DNA from: UMGS1071 sp045638545 | GTDB lineage: Bacteria; Bacillota; Clostridia; Oscillospirales; Acutalibacteraceae | Reading direction: 5' to 3' | NCBI GenBank assembly: GCA_045638545.1 | Contig: JAZUBL010000003.1 | Location: forward strand, 1-44,038 | DNA: 44,038 bases | Part shown: positions 41,528 through 44,038 of the stretch, one piece after another | Position numbering within the stretch: position 1 is the first letter of the stretch | Layout of the letters: the number at the start of each line of letters is the position of its first letter | Position numbers and translations under genes: made by a program | The notes under the pieces: generated by a model | The model's database searches: none | What the model was told of the DNA's origin: nothing | What the model saw: only the letters and a program-made list of their open reading frames with translations

Positions 41528-42259
41528 ATGGTTCAGCAGGAAGTAGAAAGATTACAGGCAATGATTGATGAAAGCCGGAAAATTGTGTTCTTTGGCGGCG
41601 CGGGTGTATCGACAGAGTCGGGGATCCCTGACTTCCGCAGTGCGGATGGTATTTACCACCAGGCCTGCAGATATTCACCGGAAGAAGTGGTGAGCCACAG
41701 CTTTTTTGTTACAAAGCCAGAGGCTTTCTATGACTTTTACAAAGAGAAAATGATGCTGCTGGATGCACAGCCGAATGCAGCCCACAAAAAGCTGGCAGAG
41801 CTGGAGCAGGCCGGCAAACTGACTGCTGTGGTGACGCAGAACATTGACGGTCTCCATCAGGTGGCAGGCAGCAAAAACGTATTTGAGCTGCACGGCAGCA
41901 TTCACCGCAATTACTGCAGAAAGTGCCATGCATTTTATGATGCCGCCTATGTGAAAAATGCAGAGGGTGTTCCAACCTGCGCAAAGTGCGGCGGAATGAT
42001 CAAACCGGACGTGGTGCTGTACGAAGAAGGGTTGGATGATGCCGTTGTACGCGGTGCAATACAGGCCATTGCAGAGGCAGATATGCTGATCATCGGCGGT
42101 ACGTCTCTGGTTGTGTATCCGGCGGCCGGGTTTATTGATTATTTTTCCGGCAAATATCTTGCGGTGATCAACAAGTCAGAGACGAGAAAATCTGTGCGCT
42201 CAGACCTGACCATTTCCGCGCCGATCGGCGAAATTCTGGGAAAAATTACTGTTAGATAG
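41528..42259 (+). CDS. NAD-dependent protein deacylase (Sir2 family)
   Basis: This 243-residue sirtuin removes acyl groups from lysines using NAD+. FFGGAGVSTESGIPDFRS (about 21-38) is the NAD loop, TQNIDGLHQ near 98-106 is the active-site block and ELHGSIHRNYC near 120 carries the catalytic His. CRKC and CAKC are the zinc ligands and IIGGTSLVVYPAAG is the second nucleotide-binding motif. The length and order are typical of bacterial CobB/SrtN enzymes. AAAGGAGG precedes the ATG. It appears to be transcribed alone. Confidence 0.95.
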   Translation: MVQQEVERLQAMIDESRKIVFFGGAGVSTESGIPDFRSADGIYHQACRYSPEEVVSHSFFVTKPEAFYDFYKEKMMLLDAQPNAAHKKLAELEQAGKLTAVVTQNIDGLHQVAGSKNVFELHGSIHRNYCRKCHAFYDAAYVKNAEGVPTCAKCGGMIKPDVVLYEEGLDDAVVRGAIQAIAEADMLIIGGTSLVVYPAAGFIDYFSGKYLAVINKSETRKSVRSDLTISAPIGEILGKITVR

Positions 42260-42399
42260 CCATGCTGTCTGCCGTAATGGATGTATATTTTATTATAGCA
42301 GATTGTTTTATTGAATTCTACTTTAACGTATAAACGATTCCACCAAACGTAAAACTGATTTTAATAAAATATACTAAATTGTTAAATGAGGTATACAAT

Positions 42400-42702
42400 A
42401 TGGTGGAATTTGGCCAGCGCTTGAAGACATTGCGAAAACAGAATAATCTGACACAGAAACAGCTTGCATCTCTGATCAACACAAAGAACAGCATCATTTC
42501 TTTTTATGAGAACGGGGAGAGAATTCCATCACCGGAAGTGGTCGTTAAGCTGGCAGCGGTCCTGCATGTGAGTACGGATTTTCTCCTTGGCGTTGAGCGG
42601 GGAAAGGCAGTAGACGTATCTGGTTTATCAGAGCGAGATGTTGCGCTGGTGTGTGCATTGATCGATTCTTTACGAGAGAAAAAACAAGATCGATCGCTGT
42701 AG
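42400..42702 (+). CDS. Small XRE-family transcriptional regulator
   Basis: This 100-residue protein is almost entirely a Cro/C1 helix-turn-helix (about 5-62: FGQRLKTLRKQNNLTQKQLA, then SIISFYENGERIPSPEVV, ending STDFLLGVE). A short helical tail (LSERDVALVCALIDSLREKK) probably dimerises. The ATG at 42400 has GAGGT upstream; a TTG seven codons earlier is less likely. A TATACT -10 is at 42370-42375. Two similar AACGTA-type sequences upstream (42325-42352) could be its operators. Confidence 0.88.
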   Translation: MVEFGQRLKTLRKQNNLTQKQLASLINTKNSIISFYENGERIPSPEVVVKLAAVLHVSTDFLLGVERGKAVDVSGLSERDVALVCALIDSLREKKQDRSL

Positions 42703-42781
42703 TTTTATTATAGAACAGGCAGAATTTAAAAGATTCTGAAATAGATTGATAAATACCGCTGTTCCATTTATTGGACATAGA

Positions 42782-42821
42782 AAAAGCCACCTGAGGAAAT
42801 TCAGGTGGCTTTTGTATTTTT
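42782..42821. terminator. Bidirectional terminator
   Basis: A 13-bp perfect stem, AAAAGCCACCTGA (42782-42794) with TCAGGTGGCTTTT (42801-42813), used by the XRE gene and the convergent Sel1 gene. Confidence 0.92.
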
Positions 42822-42842
42822 ATATTCTGTGGTGCTGTGTGC

Positions 42843-43835
42843 TTATTCCAAAGCAGCCAGCAATTCTTTTGCGCCGTCGTGGCCCTGATCAGAAGCTGCC
42901 TTGAACCATTCGTATGCGGACTTGCCGTCTTTTTCGCAGCCAAGACCCTGGAAGTACATCAGGCCGCAGTGGAACTGTGCTTCTGCATGTCCCTGCTTTG
43001 CAGCGCGCTCGATCCAGTAGAATGTCTTTTTCTCGTCCTGCTTGCAGCCAATGCCTTCCAGGTACATACCGGCAACGCTGATCTGTGCCTCCAGATGACC
43101 CATGCGTGCCAGTTTTTCGAACCAGCAGAAGGCCTTGTGTTCGTCCTTGCAGCCGCTGGCTTCATCACTGAACAGGACAGCGCAGCGCCACTGTGCCTTC
43201 TGGTGTCCCATGATGGCTGCCTGCTCATAAAGTGCCAATGCGCCTGCCGGGTCTTTGTTTTCCAGCATCTGTGCTTCTTCGAAGAGATCTGCCGCACTTT
43301 TGGAACTGACGGATTTTTCTGCTGGAGCAGAGGCGGTTGTTTCTGCCGGTACAGCAGGTTTTGCTTTTTCCTGTGGCTCCTGCTTTGGTGCTGGTGCCGA
43401 CTCTTCTGCTGCTGCACCAAGGCGCATTACAGCGCGGCGAATGGTGTTCAGGTCGAGCTTGCTGTCGTTGTCCTGGCCGGCTTCCAGCGCCTTCTGGCAC
43501 TGCTGATACCAGTAGAGTGCCTTTTGCAGATCCTGCTTGCAGCCGAGGCCCTGCTCGTACATACTGGCGCAGGCGTTCTGTGCAGCAACATGTCCCTGTT
43601 CTGCGGCTTTCTCCGCCCAGCAGAGAGACTTTGCTTCATCGGTATCACAACCCTCGCCGTAGAGATAACAGCGGCTCAGTTGATTCTGTGCCTCCGCATG
43701 GCCATTCTCTGCAGCATATTCAAAGTAAGGGAATGCTTTCTTCTCGCTTTTCTCTGCCAGGGCCTTGCCTTCCAGATATGCTTCCTCCGGGCTAAGGTCT
43801 TCCAGTTTGCTTTTCTTTTTGCCGAATAACGCCAT
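42843..43835 (-). CDS. Sel1-repeat (SLR/TPR-like) protein
   Basis: The 330-residue cytoplasmic protein has about six Sel1-like repeats of the form YEQAAxxGHxxAQxxxGxxYxxGxGC. They are split into two blocks (about 30-120 and 190-330) by a Pro/Ala/Glu-rich linker (about 138-178, QEPQEKAKPAVPAET). Each repeat ends in a conserved GCxxD. Sel1 repeats are protein-interaction scaffolds; no catalytic domain or signal peptide is present. GGAGGCC precedes the ATG. Confidence 0.93.
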   Translation of the reverse strand: MALFGKKKSKLEDLSPEEAYLEGKALAEKSEKKAFPYFEYAAENGHAEAQNQLSRCYLYGEGCDTDEAKSLCWAEKAAEQGHVAAQNACASMYEQGLGCKQDLQKALYWYQQCQKALEAGQDNDSKLDLNTIRRAVMRLGAAAEESAPAPKQEPQEKAKPAVPAETTASAPAEKSVSSKSAADLFEEAQMLENKDPAGALALYEQAAIMGHQKAQWRCAVLFSDEASGCKDEHKAFCWFEKLARMGHLEAQISVAGMYLEGIGCKQDEKKTFYWIERAAKQGHAEAQFHCGLMYFQGLGCEKDGKSAYEWFKAASDQGHDGAKELLAALE

Positions 43836-43868
43836 AACAGTGGCCTCCAGTCATCAAAGTTTTCTTTC

Positions 43869-43897
43869 ATTGTAGCACTGCTTTGGTTGGGGCGCAA
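43869..43897 (-). promoter_or_regulatory. Promoter of the Sel1-repeat gene
   Basis: On the minus strand TTGCGC (43892-43897), a 17-nt spacer and TGC-TACAAT, with -10 at 43869-43874. Confidence 0.65.
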
Positions 43898-43936
43898 GGG
43901 TAGGGTTGCCGATTGTCAATTTTCTGCAGAATAGAA

Positions 43937-43985
43937 GGGAACCCCTTGATAGGGTTCCCCTATTAAACATTCCACCGGAATGTTT
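43937..43985. repeat. Paired palindromes at the right edge
   Basis: GGGAACCC/GGGTTCCC (43937-43944 with 43952-43959) and AAACATTCC/GGAATGTTT (43965-43973 with 43977-43985) are adjacent perfect hairpins in non-coding sequence. The remainder to 44038 shows no gene start. It may be the edge of an extragenic repeat or a terminator for an incoming gene. Confidence 0.55.
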
Positions 43986-44038
43986 GATTCACCCCTCCTG
44001 ATCATTTGGATCGATAGGAGTTTCGCAGCCTGCGGGCT

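Noticed and set aside
1..44038. tRNA, rRNA or intact insertion sequence
   Set aside because: I looked for T-loop motifs, rRNA blocks and transposase frames and found none that I could support by eye.

Overview
The window looks like a chromosomal segment of a low-to-medium GC, Gram-positive, anaerobic member of the Clostridia, most likely a gut Oscillospiraceae/Butyricicoccaceae relative. Supporting signs are the complete ctsR-mcsA-mcsB-clpC operon, EFR1-type flavodoxin/ferredoxin and indolepyruvate:ferredoxin oxidoreductase genes, the TatD-linked radical SAM gene, sortase/BspA-type surface proteins, A/G-rich Shine-Dalgarno sequences, and sigma-A promoters followed by U-tract terminators. The genus assignment is an inference. 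No rRNA, tRNA, CRISPR array or complete transposon was found.

Layout. 0.1-4.6 kb: Na+/alanine-type symporter, an XRE regulator, a histidine phosphatase and the azlCD amino-acid exporter. 4.6-5.9 kb: a fluoride riboswitch with its own consensus promoter and terminator/antiterminator controls a cation/proton antiporter. 6.0-8.7 kb: rsmA, small membrane and Cys/Gly-rich proteins, a HAD phosphatase and an HD-domain protein. 8.9-13.6 kb: the CtsR-controlled protein quality-control operon with two heptad-repeat operators. 13.7-19.9 kb: EFR1, rSAM-tatD-metG and an LCP cell-wall ligase. 20.0-24.2 kb: iorA-iorB-paaK-ACT, an operon for oxidative decarboxylation of aryl-pyruvates to aryl-acyl-CoA. 24.2-27.4 kb: an extragenic hairpin element, an oligopeptide-binding lipoprotein, a resolvase-tail DNA-binding protein and a low-molecular-weight tyrosine phosphatase.

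27.4-38.4 kb is an accessory island, more A+T-rich than its surroundings and bounded by gene relics: an integrase C-terminal remnant on the left and a GLUG-type surface-protein remnant on the right. It carries a 1503-residue transglutaminase/BspA-LRR/DUF5648 secreted protein, a tightly coupled pair of a zinc-ribbon amidoligase and a class II glutamine amidotransferase behind a structured leader, and an 833-residue wall-anchored protein built from eighteen 27-residue Cys/His repeats. The ribosome-binding site of the last gene has a perfect 12-nt complement lying inside a small upstream gene. The amidoligase pair and this RBS-masking arrangement are the best candidates for poorly described biology here.

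38.5-44 kb returns to core genes: pyruvate kinase with a long leader, a WYL regulator, a sirtuin, a small XRE regulator and a Sel1-repeat protein, ending in a palindromic extragenic element. Most gene pairs are separated by intrinsic, often bidirectional, terminators, so transcription units are short and clear.
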